64,000 nucleotides of DNA from Hyphomicrobium sp. (GCA_030148425.1 JASBTM010000005.1:124001-188000), one strand, 5' to 3'; counted from the first letter of the stretch, positions 16,111-25,485 are shown. Made by a program: numbers and translations. The notes: generated by a model from the letters alone, not told the origin.

Positions 16111-17178
16111 TCAAAGCGCCTTCAGATGCCGCACGGACTTTTCCGCGAGAAACGGCTTCGGCCACGCGACGATCAGCACGTGCGTACCGTGATCGATCCA
16201 GCCGGGCTGACGGCAGAGCTCTTCTTCCAGCTTCGCCAGTTGTTCCAGGACAAGGTCCCGTTCCGGCAGCTCCTGAAGAAGCTCGGCGGTCCAATTGTCA
16301 TCGGCAGAAAACCTTCCGGCGAAGATATCGATCGCGCGCACGTCGCGGATGAACGCATAAGGCGCAAACAACGATTTCAGCGCTTCGGCGGTATACATCT
16401 TGAAGGGCAGCGTGTGGCGGCTTGCATCATCCAACGTAAAGAATAACTCGCCGTCGTCATTGTCATGCCTGTATGCCCTGACGCGCTCCATACCGATGAT
16501 GCAGACCGTCGGTTGGCTGCCGATCGCTCGCAGCGTCGCGATCACATCGCCTGAAGAGACGCGGCATAGCTCTCCGATTGCCGCGGGCAATGCAGACTCG
16601 GATAAGTGATTGAGGACGGTATAGTTGCACAACACGAGATCGAAATATCGATCGGTCCATGGGAGCGTCTTCGAGAGATCGCATTCCTGGAATTCGATCA
16701 TCGCAGTTCGGCGCTGCGCGGCGGTGCAATCATCAGTGACGTTCTGATGGCGCGCGATCTCAAGCTGTGTCGTCGAGACGTCAACACCAACAATCGTGAG
16801 ATTCATGCCGATTGCGGAAGCATAATCCGCAATCCGCCTCGTCCAGGTGCCCGGACCGCAGCCCGCATCGAGCACGCGGACCTGCGCGATACCCAACCGA
16901 TGCAGCCTAGCTAACGATGCCTCCAATTCCTTCCAGACGAGCGCATCGCCGTGTTCGTAACGGCGAGATGCGAATTTCGCGACGTCCGCCGACTTGTCGC
17001 CGTCCGCATAGTGCCCGTAGTCATATCCGACATGGTCATAAGCGCGAGCCGCATCGATTGCGGGCTCCATAACGCCGTGACCAATCGCATCGGCGGTCCA
17101 GTGCTTGCGCACGTGGCGAAACGTTGCCCTACGACGTCTGCTGCGAGCAGCAGAGGTGGTGTCGTAAGCGTGTGTCAT
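16111..17178 (-). CDS. SAM-dependent class I methyltransferase
   Basis: A 355 aa cytosolic protein. The SAM-binding motif I is VLDAGCGPGTW at about residues 101-111, motif II region GVDVSTTQLEIAR, then YFDLVLCNYTVLNHL (motif IV/V). The first 40 residues are very basic, and the C-terminal third (after about 230) is an unassigned domain with FTLDDASRHTLPFKMYT. The start has GGAG seven bases upstream. The methyl acceptor cannot be told. It is monocistronic. Confidence 0.85.
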   Translation of the reverse strand: MTHAYDTTSAARSRRRRATFRHVRKHWTADAIGHGVMEPAIDAARAYDHVGYDYGHYADGDKSADVAKFASRRYEHGDALVWKELEASLARLHRLGIAQVRVLDAGCGPGTWTRRIADYASAIGMNLTIVGVDVSTTQLEIARHQNVTDDCTAAQRRTAMIEFQECDLSKTLPWTDRYFDLVLCNYTVLNHLSESALPAAIGELCRVSSGDVIATLRAIGSQPTVCIIGMERVRAYRHDNDDGELFFTLDDASRHTLPFKMYTAEALKSLFAPYAFIRDVRAIDIFAGRFSADDNWTAELLQELPERDLVLEQLAKLEEELCRQPGWIDHGTHVLIVAWPKPFLAEKSVRHLKAL

Positions 17179-17353
17179 GATCTGTCTCCGTAGCCGCAGC
17201 GAGATGCTGCGCTGGTGGAGAGTTCGTCCGGATGGCGTATAGCCTCAAGGCGAACGCGTGGGCGGATTTCTAGGAATTTCATAAAGACGGGAGAGCGTCG
17301 CGTTGGACGATGCGCTGCCTCCGTCTGGAAGCAGTGACGCGTTTCAATAGGCA

Positions 17354-17386
17354 GAAAAAAGAAAGCCGCATTCGCGTGAATGCGGC
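17354..17386 (-). terminator. Rho-independent terminator
   Basis: On the minus strand GCCGCATTC-ACGC-GAATGCGGC is followed by CTTTCTTTTTT; it lies about 85 bases beyond the small membrane protein gene at 17471. Confidence 0.85.
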
Positions 17387-17470
17387 CTGTTAAAAAAATA
17401 CCGGCCGAACGCTGCTGGGAGCAATTGCATCCGGCCGTTCCGGTAAAGGCCTATACGAACCTAGCCAGAA

Positions 17471-17722
17471 TTAGTTGCCGTGATTGATAGGCGGCGCGCC
17501 TCGAAACGCCGTCGGGACGTGGCTTACGCCCATCGAGTCGAAGCGAGGATTTGAAACGTTTCCATCCGTCGGATGGTAGGCGCTGACGACGATGCCCGTG
17601 GCGGCCATGAATGCGAGAACTGCAAAGATTTTGTAAGCGGCCTTGCGGACCTCGCTTCTATCGCTGACCTTACGGCTTTCCGTCGAAACACCTGTGAATG
17701 TGATGCCTGGATGATAAGTCAT
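17471..17722 (-). CDS. Small single-span membrane protein
   Basis: An 83 aa protein with an AGGAG site at the right distance. A basic N-terminal half (ESRKVSDRSEVRKAAYK) leads into one hydrophobic segment at about 31-48 (IFAVLAFMAATGIVVSAY), then a polar tail with HPTDGNVSN and PTAFRGAPP. The N-in, C-out topology is inferred from charge. It has its own terminator. Family unknown. Confidence 0.7.
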   Translation of the reverse strand: MTYHPGITFTGVSTESRKVSDRSEVRKAAYKIFAVLAFMAATGIVVSAYHPTDGNVSNPRFDSMGVSHVPTAFRGAPPINHGN

Positions 17723-18040
17723 GGCACATCTCCTTTGATGCGGGAGACGTAGCGATGGCGATATTTGAAATCGAGATGGATCGCAGAGCCACGTTATAGC
17801 GGCCGCATAAGGATGCTTCGCCGCAGGGGTGCTGCGCGCAGCCTACGGCATCTCTGCAATACTTGCTTGGGAACGATCAGGAGACCGTTAGGCTCGACGC
17901 ATCTGCTACCGCGGGTGTTTGCTCTTTCACGAGTTCACCTTCTGGCGCTCTATTCCGCACCCAGCGCGGCACATACCAAGAGAACAAACGGTGATTACAA
18001 ATCGGGAACCCGCTTCTTACGTCCCAAGCGCTCTTACAGC
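17723..18040. other. Intergenic region without a recognisable gene
   Basis: About 320 bases between the small membrane protein gene and the macro/TIR-like gene. Frames here have no ribosome sites and atypical codon use. No copy of the neighbouring tRNA 3' end was seen, so no attachment-site repeat can be claimed. Confidence 0.4.
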
Positions 18041-19033
18041 TCAAGATGCAGGCGACCCTTGAAGAAAGCCCTTTGCGGTTAGCGTAGCAATAGCTTGAGT
18101 CAATCGTTTTCGAAGATCGGCGATATTCCGATAGATAATGCAGCGTTGTCCACTTACGTCAAAAGGCAGTTTCACGCCTTCTTTCGCTACCAAAAATGTG
18201 GGTTTGTTATGGGCGAGCGCAAATCCGATTTCTAGAAACACGTTGGGATTGTGGTCGTTCATAAGTGCAATGACGCCTCTACTTTCGATGATGCGCTTCT
18301 TGATTTCACCGACCATATCGCCGGTGAAATGTTCAAGGTCGAGTCTTTCACAAAGAAAGTTACATGACCTTGCAGCTTCACAGAAGCCGATCTCGTACTC
18401 ATCGAAATACGTATCTGAAAATGGCATGGCCACGAAAAGCCGAGGTTTGCGGTCAGCAAGCACACCGAAATGAAGAACGTTATCGTCCGACGGGAGTTGC
18501 GCAGATTTTGATCTATGCGCTGTAGGCAATCCTTCGCTTTCATTAAAGCCGAAGTTGCTTTTCTGCTCTTGAAGCAGTTTACGAAGTAGCTCGCATCTTC
18601 TCGTAGATTTCTCGACGATCGTAATTTTTTCCAGTTTGGCGCGATGTCGCTTAGACTCTGAAACCAGACCGGCAATCAATGCCAAGAAAGATTGCGCCGC
18701 ATCCAAGCCATAGCCCGGCCCGTGTATTGTCATGGCCAAATGAGTGATTGAATCCTTGTGTGCAACCGCTTGAGAAATTGCGGCGGCGCCAAATTCTTGA
18801 ATGCGCTCGTACCTAAAATCGGTAAGCGGTCCAACCCCTAAGAAGAGGACCTCGGCCGCAGCAATATTCCTGCTGCTCAGAAAGACAGCTTCGCCAACTG
18901 CGACGTGTTTGGAAAAGCTGACTGCACGAGCCACGACGCTATCTGCGCCGTGAAAGCCGTCAGCATATTTTAGAACGAGCAGGTCTGCGGATATTTCAGT
19001 GACATCCGCGTTCGCAACCTCAAAATCCAGCAT
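18041..19033 (-). CDS. Two-domain protein: macro/M17-N-like plus TIR/deoxyribosyltransferase-like domain
   Basis: A 330 aa soluble protein started at the ATG at 19033 (GGGG seven bases upstream). Residues about 1-135 resemble the N-terminal domain of M17 leucyl aminopeptidases, a macro-like fold (ADLLVLKYADG, EVLFLGVGPLTDF, THLAMTIHGPG). Residues about 198-310 have the nucleoside 2-deoxyribosyltransferase/TIR-like pattern: RLFVAMPFSDTYFDEY, an FTGDMVGEIKKRI helix, and HNPNVFLEIGFALAHNKP, where E268 is the expected catalytic glutamate. Such domains cleave N-glycosidic bonds (NAD or nucleotides) in bacterial defence systems. The peptidase active-site domain of M17 is absent. Codon use is more AT-rich than the neighbours, and the gene abuts the 3' end of a tRNA-Arg gene, suggesting transfer. 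A defence role is inference. Confidence 0.7.
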   Translation of the reverse strand: MLDFEVANADVTEISADLLVLKYADGFHGADSVVARAVSFSKHVAVGEAVFLSSRNIAAAEVLFLGVGPLTDFRYERIQEFGAAAISQAVAHKDSITHLAMTIHGPGYGLDAAQSFLALIAGLVSESKRHRAKLEKITIVEKSTRRCELLRKLLQEQKSNFGFNESEGLPTAHRSKSAQLPSDDNVLHFGVLADRKPRLFVAMPFSDTYFDEYEIGFCEAARSCNFLCERLDLEHFTGDMVGEIKKRIIESRGVIALMNDHNPNVFLEIGFALAHNKPTFLVAKEGVKLPFDVSGQRCIIYRNIADLRKRLTQAIATLTAKGFLQGSPAS

Positions 19034-19196
19034 CAATATACCCCGCCGAAAAGCAGGCTTTCTTAGCATGAGGGCAAGCCGCCCGCGGAAGGTCGTCTTT
19101 AACAATCCTTCAATTCAGGCGAGGGGTTTGTTCCCTCAATGTTACCTAAAGAGGGATTGTGGGGAAGGCGTCGCCACGCTAAAATATTGATATAAT

Positions 19197-19273
19197 TGGC
19201 GATCCCGACTGGATTCGAACCAGTGACCCTCTGCTTAGAAGGCAGATGCTCTATCCAACTGAGCTACGGGATC
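19197..19273 (-). tRNA. tRNA-Arg (anticodon TCT)
   Basis: A 77-base cloverleaf on the minus strand: acceptor GATCCCG/CGGGATC, D stem GCTC/GAGC, anticodon stem TCTGC/GCAGA with loop CTTCTAA and anticodon TCT, T arm ACTGG-TTCGAAT-CCAGT, encoded CCA. Reads AGA arginine codons. Its 3' end faces the probable foreign gene at 18041. Confidence 0.95.
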
Positions 19274-19391
19274 GTCCGGGCGAGTCTATACTCGCAAATG
19301 CCCTCCGCGTGGAAGGCGTCTCGTTGGCCGGCGGCCGCAAAAGCTGTCGGACTTGGCGACTGTGCGAGCCACCCCTCCCCCTAAGTCGCCT

Positions 19392-20189
19392 TTAGGTGGC
19401 ACGCGATGCGGAATTTCCCGCACTGCCGGTTCGCCCCAACGTCCGCCAAATGCGGTAAATCTTCAGGAAGCGATAGCGTGCTTGGATCGAAGCATACCTC
19501 AGGCCCTTAAAGCCGCCCATGCAATGCCGGCGTACGAAATAATACTTGAAGAAATTCATCGGGAACTCGGAGAGCAAGCGCGTCCCCATAGTTCCCTTCG
19601 AGTTCCGGCCGGCATTCTCGACCAGCAGCCAGGTCCGCTCGTTGAGCTTGCGCTTCATGTCGGCAAACGAGCGCATGGAATAATGATGCATCGGCGACTT
19701 GAAGCGCCCTATGCGGTAGCCATCAGTCACGACAGCATCATGGACGTTCGACTGCCTGAAGCGAACGACGCGACGATCGTAGAGACGAATGTACCACTGG
19801 TCGCGCGCTAGAGGCCGAGGCTTCAGTGATCCGGGATAGACCATCTGCAGCGGCATGCCATACGCCACGAACTCCGGCGTTCCCGACGCGAAGACCGCAA
19901 TGATCTCTCGTTCCAGCTCCGGGGTCACGACCTCGTCGGCGTCGACATTGAAGACCCAGGCGTTGCGGCACTGATCTTCGGCGAAACGTTTCTGTCCGCC
20001 GAAGCCCAGCCACGTCTGCGTGATCACTCGGCAGCCCTCCGCGAGGGCCACGCTGACGGTATCGTCCGTGCTTTCGCTGTCGACGACGACGACCTCATCG
20101 ACCCATGGCCGCACCGAACGGATGGTGCGCGCAATGCGATCGCCTTCGTTTTTCGAAATGATGAAGCAGGAGACCGGAAGCTTGCGCAT
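19392..20189 (-). CDS. Family 2 glycosyltransferase, WaaE/KdtX-like
   Basis: A 265 aa GT-A fold glycosyltransferase of family 2. The N-terminus has SCFIISKNEGDRIARTI and VDEVVVVDSESTDDT nucleotide-sugar binding blocks and the DxD-like VFNVDADE at about residue 95. The length and the following QKRFAE and HYSMRSFADMKRKL blocks match the WaaE/KdtX beta-glycosyltransferases that decorate lipopolysaccharide core or other envelope glycans. No membrane span. The acceptor is not known; it stands alone on its strand next to a pilus operon. Confidence 0.82.
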   Translation of the reverse strand: MRKLPVSCFIISKNEGDRIARTIRSVRPWVDEVVVVDSESTDDTVSVALAEGCRVITQTWLGFGGQKRFAEDQCRNAWVFNVDADEVVTPELEREIIAVFASGTPEFVAYGMPLQMVYPGSLKPRPLARDQWYIRLYDRRVVRFRQSNVHDAVVTDGYRIGRFKSPMHHYSMRSFADMKRKLNERTWLLVENAGRNSKGTMGTRLLSEFPMNFFKYYFVRRHCMGGFKGLRYASIQARYRFLKIYRIWRTLGRTGSAGNSASRAT

Positions 20190-20421
20190 TCAGCAATGCC
20201 TGCAGTTTGGCATTCGGCTTTGCCCGTTTCGCATCTCGGGAGGGTACGAGACTTCCGGCCGGGGTGCAACTTCACGGACGCGCACGACGCATGGGAATCA
20301 AGCGGATTGGGACGCGACTCACGAATCACGTTATGATGTTATCAAATGTTGATATGTGACATTGTTTCGCGTGCCTTTCCAGATTTTCATTTGTTCCCAG
20401 TATTTATTCGGGGCTTTCATA

Positions 20422-20937
20422 ATGTTGAGACTGTTTGCTCGCGTTGCGTGCGCGGGATTGTTTTTGCAGTTTTCTTCGGCGGCGAACGCCGTTGATCAGA
20501 ACATTGTTCTTACGGCGACGGTCGGAAAATACTGCACCATTGCGAACTCAGCGACGCCCGCAGACGATATCGTGTCCGTCCCGGTGGTGAGTGGCGTGGT
20601 CAGCACTGCTCAGATCGTCCGGAACTATGCCGTGGTCTGCAATTCCGCCGCGGCCGTAACATTGAATTCAACCAATGGCGCGATGACGACCACCACTACG
20701 TCGTTGGGCGGATTTGACACTTTCATCGATTACAGCGCGCGTGCCAGTGGCTTCGTCAATACGACGACGGGCACGACGACGCACGGCGGTGGTCCGCAGT
20801 TGCTGGGATCCGCCAATACATCAGGCGCCTCGAGCGCAACGTTGACCGTCACAATTCAACCTATTGCAGGAAGCAATCCGCTCGCAGGCGGCGATTACAC
20901 TGACACACTGAAAGTCTCGATTACGCCCATCATGTAG
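20422..20937 (+). CDS. Csu-type pilus subunit (spore coat U domain)
   Basis: A 171 aa exported subunit with a signal peptide (residues 1-24, LRLFARVACAGLFLQFSSAANA) and an SCPU domain: ATVGKYCTIANS near the N-terminus, YAVVCNSAAAVTLNS in the middle and the C-terminal strand LAGGDYTDTLKVSITP that takes part in donor-strand exchange. First gene of a four-gene archaic chaperone-usher operon; as the only short subunit it is probably the main pilin. The ATG at 20422 was chosen because the upstream extension lacks a signal-peptide-like start. Confidence 0.85.
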   Translation: MLRLFARVACAGLFLQFSSAANAVDQNIVLTATVGKYCTIANSATPADDIVSVPVVSGVVSTAQIVRNYAVVCNSAAAVTLNSTNGAMTTTTTSLGGFDTFIDYSARASGFVNTTTGTTTHGGGPQLLGSANTSGASSATLTVTIQPIAGSNPLAGGDYTDTLKVSITPIM

Positions 20938-20997
20938 CGGTGCGCGCGCAATTTTCTGCGTTTTGATGTCCTGATTTTTTAATTCGTGAGTGCATCC

Positions 20998-21741
20998 ATG
21001 CTCTTGCGCCTCTTGTTTGCAGCACTCTCGTCCTTTGTCCCGATCTGGCTGTCGCTGCCTTGCGCGCAGGCCATGAGCGTTTCCCCTATCGAAGTTGAAA
21101 TGACATCTGCCGGCATGAAGAGCCGGGCGCAAATCACCGTTGTCAACGATAGTTCGGATCCTCTTCCTGTCGAGGCCGTGTTGCAAAGCCTCGATCTCAA
21201 TGAGCGCGGAGAGAAGACTCTCGGCGAGGCGGGCGACGACTTTCTGGTGTTTCCGTCGCAAGCGATGATTGCGCCAGGCGGAATGCAGGTTTTCCGGATG
21301 CAGTGGGTCGGTGATCCGGAGATCCTGAAGAGCAAGACTTTTCTGATGTCGCTCAATCAAGTGCCTGTGCGGATGAAAAACCGCCACAGCGAAGTGCAGG
21401 TCGTCATCGGGCTCGGCGTCGTCATCAACGTGGCGCCGCCGACGGGCCTGCCGAGAATAAAGCTCCTGAATACAGGAGTCGTGAAAGATGGCGTTTCGGG
21501 CAAGCGGCATCCGACGATCCGCGTCGAGAATACCAGCAACGTTCACGCGCTTCTCTCCCAATCAACAATCAGCATTTCTGGCGATGGCTGGTCGGCAACG
21601 ATACCGCCCGGACAATTGCAGACAAAACTTGGATACGGCCTCGTTCAGCCGGGGCGACAGCGCACATTCACGCTTCCCGTCGATCTCCCGCCGAGCGTTG
21701 CCAGTGTTGCCGCAAACATAGATTTCAGGCCGAAGCGCTGA
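20998..21741 (+). CDS. Periplasmic pilus chaperone, CsuC/PapD-like
   Basis: A 247 aa exported chaperone with a signal peptide (to about residue 26, CAQAM) and the two Ig-like domains of the PapD family: SVSPIEVEMTSAGMKSRAQITVVN in domain 1, FRMQWVG and FLMSLNQVPV near the G1 strand. It would bind pilin subunits in the periplasm and hand them to the usher. A GTG at 20986 is an alternative start. Lies 60 bases after the pilin and 33 before the usher. Confidence 0.88.
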   Translation: MLLRLLFAALSSFVPIWLSLPCAQAMSVSPIEVEMTSAGMKSRAQITVVNDSSDPLPVEAVLQSLDLNERGEKTLGEAGDDFLVFPSQAMIAPGGMQVFRMQWVGDPEILKSKTFLMSLNQVPVRMKNRHSEVQVVIGLGVVINVAPPTGLPRIKLLNTGVVKDGVSGKRHPTIRVENTSNVHALLSQSTISISGDGWSATIPPGQLQTKLGYGLVQPGRQRTFTLPVDLPPSVASVAANIDFRPKR

Positions 21742-21774
21742 GTACTGTTTGCGCGATGCCCAGGATATTTGGGT

Positions 21775-24447
21775 GTGAGAAATATCTCGAACGATCTGGG
21801 TCCATCGCGCGACACTTTACTGCGCGGTAGCTGGTCGTGCGCAGTTGCGTGTCTCGCTGTCGGTACAGCCTTCCTTGCGCCGTCGATTTCCTATGCACGC
21901 ACACAAGAGTCCACCGCGGATACAATGTCCTTTCAACGCCTCAATACGACGGGCCGCGCCATCTCGCTGTCGGTTCCGTTGATGGTGGGCGCGAGCTCGC
22001 TCGGCGAGATCGTTGTCGTGATCAAAGCCGACGATCGCGTTCTCATTCCGCGTGCGGCTCTGGTCGAACTTCTTAAAACGTCCCTCGACAACGACAAAAT
22101 GGGGCGGATCGCCAAGATCGAAAGCGCCAACGGCCGTGTCTCTCTCGGTGACCTCAAAACGGCCGGGATCATTATGCATTTCGACAGAAGCCGCCTCGCT
22201 CTCGTCCTGACGTTGCCCGATGGCGATAAGAAGCCCCCTGATTTACAAAATTACCGGCAAACCGTCGTGGCGGCTCCTCCTGAAAGGCCTGCTGCGATAT
22301 CCGGCTTCGTCAATGCGTTCGCAGGCATCGATTATTATTGGGGCGACGGCGCGCCGTCAGGTGTCGGCGGACACCTCGATCTGCAATCGGCTCTTAGAGT
22401 TTGGGACGCCGTCATCGAGACCGACGCGAGGGTCAACGGCGATGATTCAAACAGCCTCTGTCCGCTAGGGGCCGCCTGCGTCTACGGCGACAGCCAAGGC
22501 TTCAAACGTACCCGTTCGCGATTGGTCTATGATCTTCCCGACGACGACATTCGCCTCCAAGCCGGCGACACCGATGTGTCGGGCATGGCCTTTCAGCGCG
22601 CTCCCGATCTCGCCGGAGTGACGATACAAAAGTCGGCGACGACATTTCAGAAAGGGGACGCCTATCGTTCGGCGGCGCAATCGACATTCCATCTCGACAG
22701 ACCGTCGGATGTCGAGATTTTCGTCAACGGCGCGCCTGTTCGCAGCTTGCATCTCGGCGTCGGAACGTATGATCTTTCGGACGTGCCGCTACCAAGCGGC
22801 ACGAGCAACGTCCAGCTTCATGTCACCGACAACACCGGACGCCAGCGGACATTGACCTTCACGACCTACGCCGGAACCAATCTTCTTGCGAAGGGCAAAA
22901 GCGAGTGGTCGTTCTCGACCGGTGTGCCTTCGTATCTGCTCAACGGTGAACGCGTTTACGAGGCGAACTCGTACTTTGCGACCGGATTTTACCGCTACGG
23001 ACTGACCGACGCCGTTACCGGAGAAGTCAATCTTCAGAGCGACCAGAGTATCGTCATGGGCGGTACCGGCGCCGCGTTCGCGACGCCGTGGGGGGTCTTC
23101 AGCGCCGACGGTGCGACGAGCGCCAGTGTCTCCGGTCTCGGCTTCGCCGCCCAGTTCAGTTACGAACTGTCGAACTTTCACGGGGCGTTTTCCTCGTTCA
23201 CGGGGCGCTCGGAAGCCTTGCGGATCGATGCGGAATACCGGAGCACCTGGTTTCGCGTCCCTGGCGAATTTATCGTCGACACGGGGAATATCTTTTATCC
23301 GCAATTCCCCTATTGGCTGAGGTTCGCCGCCTATTACACATTTCCCGTGAGCAACGAGACGACGGCGACATTTGGTGCGCGTTACCAGTTTTCGAACGAT
23401 CAGGCACCCGAACTTTCTCCCTTCACCTTCGACGGAGACCGGTATGGCGTCGACCTCACGCTATCGCGCTCGCTAACCTCATGGTCGAGCGGTGCGTTGA
23501 CGCTCGGGTATTCTAACGAGTCTTATTCTCTCGAAGACGTCCGTGCGTCGAGCGATCCGGAATTTCGTGTCATGGTGCGGTTGTCCGTCGTTCCGGCCGA
23601 AAATACGCGCATCGAGACAAGCTACGATACGCTCAATGGCGCAGGTTATGTCTCCGGTTACAAGAGCAGCGGCCAAGGCGCGGGCAGCTGGCAGACATCG
23701 ATCATCGCGCAACAAGACAACAGCTCGCAAACCAGCGCGCTCGACGCGTCGGCGAGCTACACCGGCAATCGCACGGAGGTCCGCGTTTCTCAGATATCTG
23801 GCTTCCACGGGACAGCATTCGATTATTTTCGCGGTCGTCCGACAGGCAACGTCACGAGTGTTGAAGTCGGTGCGGCGCTTGCGTTCGCCGACGGCGCTGT
23901 CGGCGTCGGCCGCCCGATCCGCGGCAACGGCTTCGCTATTCTTTCGCCCTACAACAGCCTCGCGGATAAGAGCGTCGTCGTCGGCACGGAAGACAACATA
24001 CGCGCCGAAAGCGACTGGCTCGGACCCGCTGTCGTGCCAGACATCCCTGCTTATTCCCGAAACACGCTTGCATTCGATGTTCCGGACCTGCCAGTTGGAT
24101 ACAGTCTCGGCAGCGGCAGTTTCGATACCGTTGCGCCCTACAGAGCTGGCTATAAATATCAGGTTGGATCGGCTTATTCCGTTTCCGTTTTCGGAACCCT
24201 TCTCGATGTGCATGGCGATCCCGTCTCTCTCATTACCGGGATTGCGCGCAATCCATCGGATCCCAAGAAGCAGGTCGAGATCTTCACAAATGCCAAAGGG
24301 CGTTTCGCGGCCGATGGCCTTGCGCCCGGTCATTGGATCATTGAGATGACGACAGACGACGCGCCCCTGAGCTATTCAATCGATGTGCCTGCGGGCACGA
24401 TCGGACTGTTCAAGGCGGGCGAACTCCGCCCCGCGGGGGCAGCATGA
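21775..24447 (+). CDS. Outer-membrane usher of the chaperone-usher pilus, CsuD-like
   Basis: An 890 aa outer-membrane usher that assembles and exports pilins. An N-terminal signal region (CAVACLAVGTAFLAPSISYA) is followed by the N-terminal chaperone-binding domain, a 24-strand barrel region interrupted by the plug (VEIFVNGAPVRSLHLGVGTYDLSDVPLPSG), and C-terminal domains with VDVPAGTIGLFKAGEL. The GTG at 21775 lies nine bases behind AGGA and is the most likely start; a TTG six bases upstream is less likely. Stop overlaps the adhesin start in ATGA. Confidence 0.9.
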   Translation: MRNISNDLGPSRDTLLRGSWSCAVACLAVGTAFLAPSISYARTQESTADTMSFQRLNTTGRAISLSVPLMVGASSLGEIVVVIKADDRVLIPRAALVELLKTSLDNDKMGRIAKIESANGRVSLGDLKTAGIIMHFDRSRLALVLTLPDGDKKPPDLQNYRQTVVAAPPERPAAISGFVNAFAGIDYYWGDGAPSGVGGHLDLQSALRVWDAVIETDARVNGDDSNSLCPLGAACVYGDSQGFKRTRSRLVYDLPDDDIRLQAGDTDVSGMAFQRAPDLAGVTIQKSATTFQKGDAYRSAAQSTFHLDRPSDVEIFVNGAPVRSLHLGVGTYDLSDVPLPSGTSNVQLHVTDNTGRQRTLTFTTYAGTNLLAKGKSEWSFSTGVPSYLLNGERVYEANSYFATGFYRYGLTDAVTGEVNLQSDQSIVMGGTGAAFATPWGVFSADGATSASVSGLGFAAQFSYELSNFHGAFSSFTGRSEALRIDAEYRSTWFRVPGEFIVDTGNIFYPQFPYWLRFAAYYTFPVSNETTATFGARYQFSNDQAPELSPFTFDGDRYGVDLTLSRSLTSWSSGALTLGYSNESYSLEDVRASSDPEFRVMVRLSVVPAENTRIETSYDTLNGAGYVSGYKSSGQGAGSWQTSIIAQQDNSSQTSALDASASYTGNRTEVRVSQISGFHGTAFDYFRGRPTGNVTSVEVGAALAFADGAVGVGRPIRGNGFAILSPYNSLADKSVVVGTEDNIRAESDWLGPAVVPDIPAYSRNTLAFDVPDLPVGYSLGSGSFDTVAPYRAGYKYQVGSAYSVSVFGTLLDVHGDPVSLITGIARNPSDPKKQVEIFTNAKGRFAADGLAPGHWIIEMTTDDAPLSYSIDVPAGTIGLFKAGELRPAGAA

Positions 24448-25430
24448 TCGCGATGTTGATCCAAAGGTTCCTTGTCGCGCTGTCAGCGCTCGTTCTCGTC
24501 ACGGCGACGAGCGATTCTGCGCGGGCAGTGTGCGTTACGTTAGGCTCCGCGACTGTCAGCCCGGCGGCGGCGGCGCTACCTGCTTACGATCCGTTCAGCA
24601 CGACGGATACCGTCTTTGACTTAACGTTCTCGGCCTCCGTGCCTTTACTCGCCGTCTGCGGTGCCGCAATTTCGTTTACGCGCACTGCCGGACTTCCTGG
24701 CATCATGAGCCAGGGCGCGTCCAGTCTGCAATATTCCATCGAGACCCAGACGGGACAGACATTGATGCAGACGGCGGGGTTTGTCTCCGGTTCAAGTCCG
24801 ACTGCGGCAACCCGAGAAGATTTTCTTCTTCCCCTGCTCGGAAGCACCGCTGACGTTCCGGTGCGCATCCGGGTTCCCGCCGGTCAGCTGGTGCAAATGG
24901 GAACATATTCAGACTCTCAGCTCAACGTGACGTTCGTGGGCCTGGGCAATCTGCTCGGGACAACGCCGACAGTGCTACTCAAGCAGCAGGCGTTTACACC
25001 GTCGATCACCGTCGTCTCCAAATGCGTATTGCCTGCGCCGAGCACGTCGACGCTGGACTTCACGTCAGCGATCAGCAATGGCCATCCCAATTCCGGCATC
25101 GTGCAATCGAGCACATTCAACAACGTGCAATGCACCGCTCCGAGCATCCTGCGATTAAGCGGCAGTTCGATGCAGCCGATCGGTTTGATCCCGGCCCGAG
25201 CCGGGTTCGATAATTTCATCAATTGGCAGGCGGCAGGAACATTCGGCAATGCATCGACGACGCTGAACACACTCTCCGCGACGCAGGCGAGCAGTGCGAC
25301 GAAGAACGTCGCCTCTGGAGCGACGACGAACGGAACGATTGGAGTGAACGTCAATCTATTGAACGGCAACCCCATCATTGGCGGGAGCTACCAGGGGACG
25401 TTGACGGTGACCATCGACCCCAACCTGTGA
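24444..25430 (+). CDS. Two-domain tip adhesin, CsuE-like (two SCPU domains)
   Basis: A 328 aa exported protein with a signal peptide (to about residue 30, SDSARA) and two spore coat U domains: residues about 32-180, beginning CVTLGSATVSPAAAALPAYDPF, and about 190-328, ending PIIGGSYQGTLTVTIDPNL. In Csu pili the two-domain subunit caps the pilus and mediates hydrophobic surface adhesion. Starts in the ATGA overlap with the usher gene; last gene of the operon, followed by a hairpin. Confidence 0.85.
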   Translation: MIAMLIQRFLVALSALVLVTATSDSARAVCVTLGSATVSPAAAALPAYDPFSTTDTVFDLTFSASVPLLAVCGAAISFTRTAGLPGIMSQGASSLQYSIETQTGQTLMQTAGFVSGSSPTAATREDFLLPLLGSTADVPVRIRVPAGQLVQMGTYSDSQLNVTFVGLGNLLGTTPTVLLKQQAFTPSITVVSKCVLPAPSTSTLDFTSAISNGHPNSGIVQSSTFNNVQCTAPSILRLSGSSMQPIGLIPARAGFDNFINWQAAGTFGNASTTLNTLSATQASSATKNVASGATTNGTIGVNVNLLNGNPIIGGSYQGTLTVTIDPNL

Positions 25431-25431
25431 A

Positions 25432-25473
25432 CGGTTGCCCGAACTCTTCCGCTACGGGCAACCGCAATCTTCT
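25432..25473 (+). terminator. Probable terminator of the pilus operon
   Basis: CGGTTGCCCG/CGGGCAACCG, 10-bp stem with a 13-base loop, right after the adhesin stop; the following CAATCTTCTC is only weakly T-rich. Confidence 0.55.
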
Positions 25474-25485
25474 CAATTGACGTAG

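Noticed and set aside
17765-18082. Plus-strand frame of 105 codons beside the macro/TIR gene
   Set aside because: No ribosome site, atypical composition, and it runs into the 3' end of the real gene on the other strand.
18900-19300. Possible phage or ICE attachment repeat at tRNA-Arg(TCT)
   Set aside because: No second copy of the tRNA 3' end and no integrase gene was found in the window, so only the location is suggestive.
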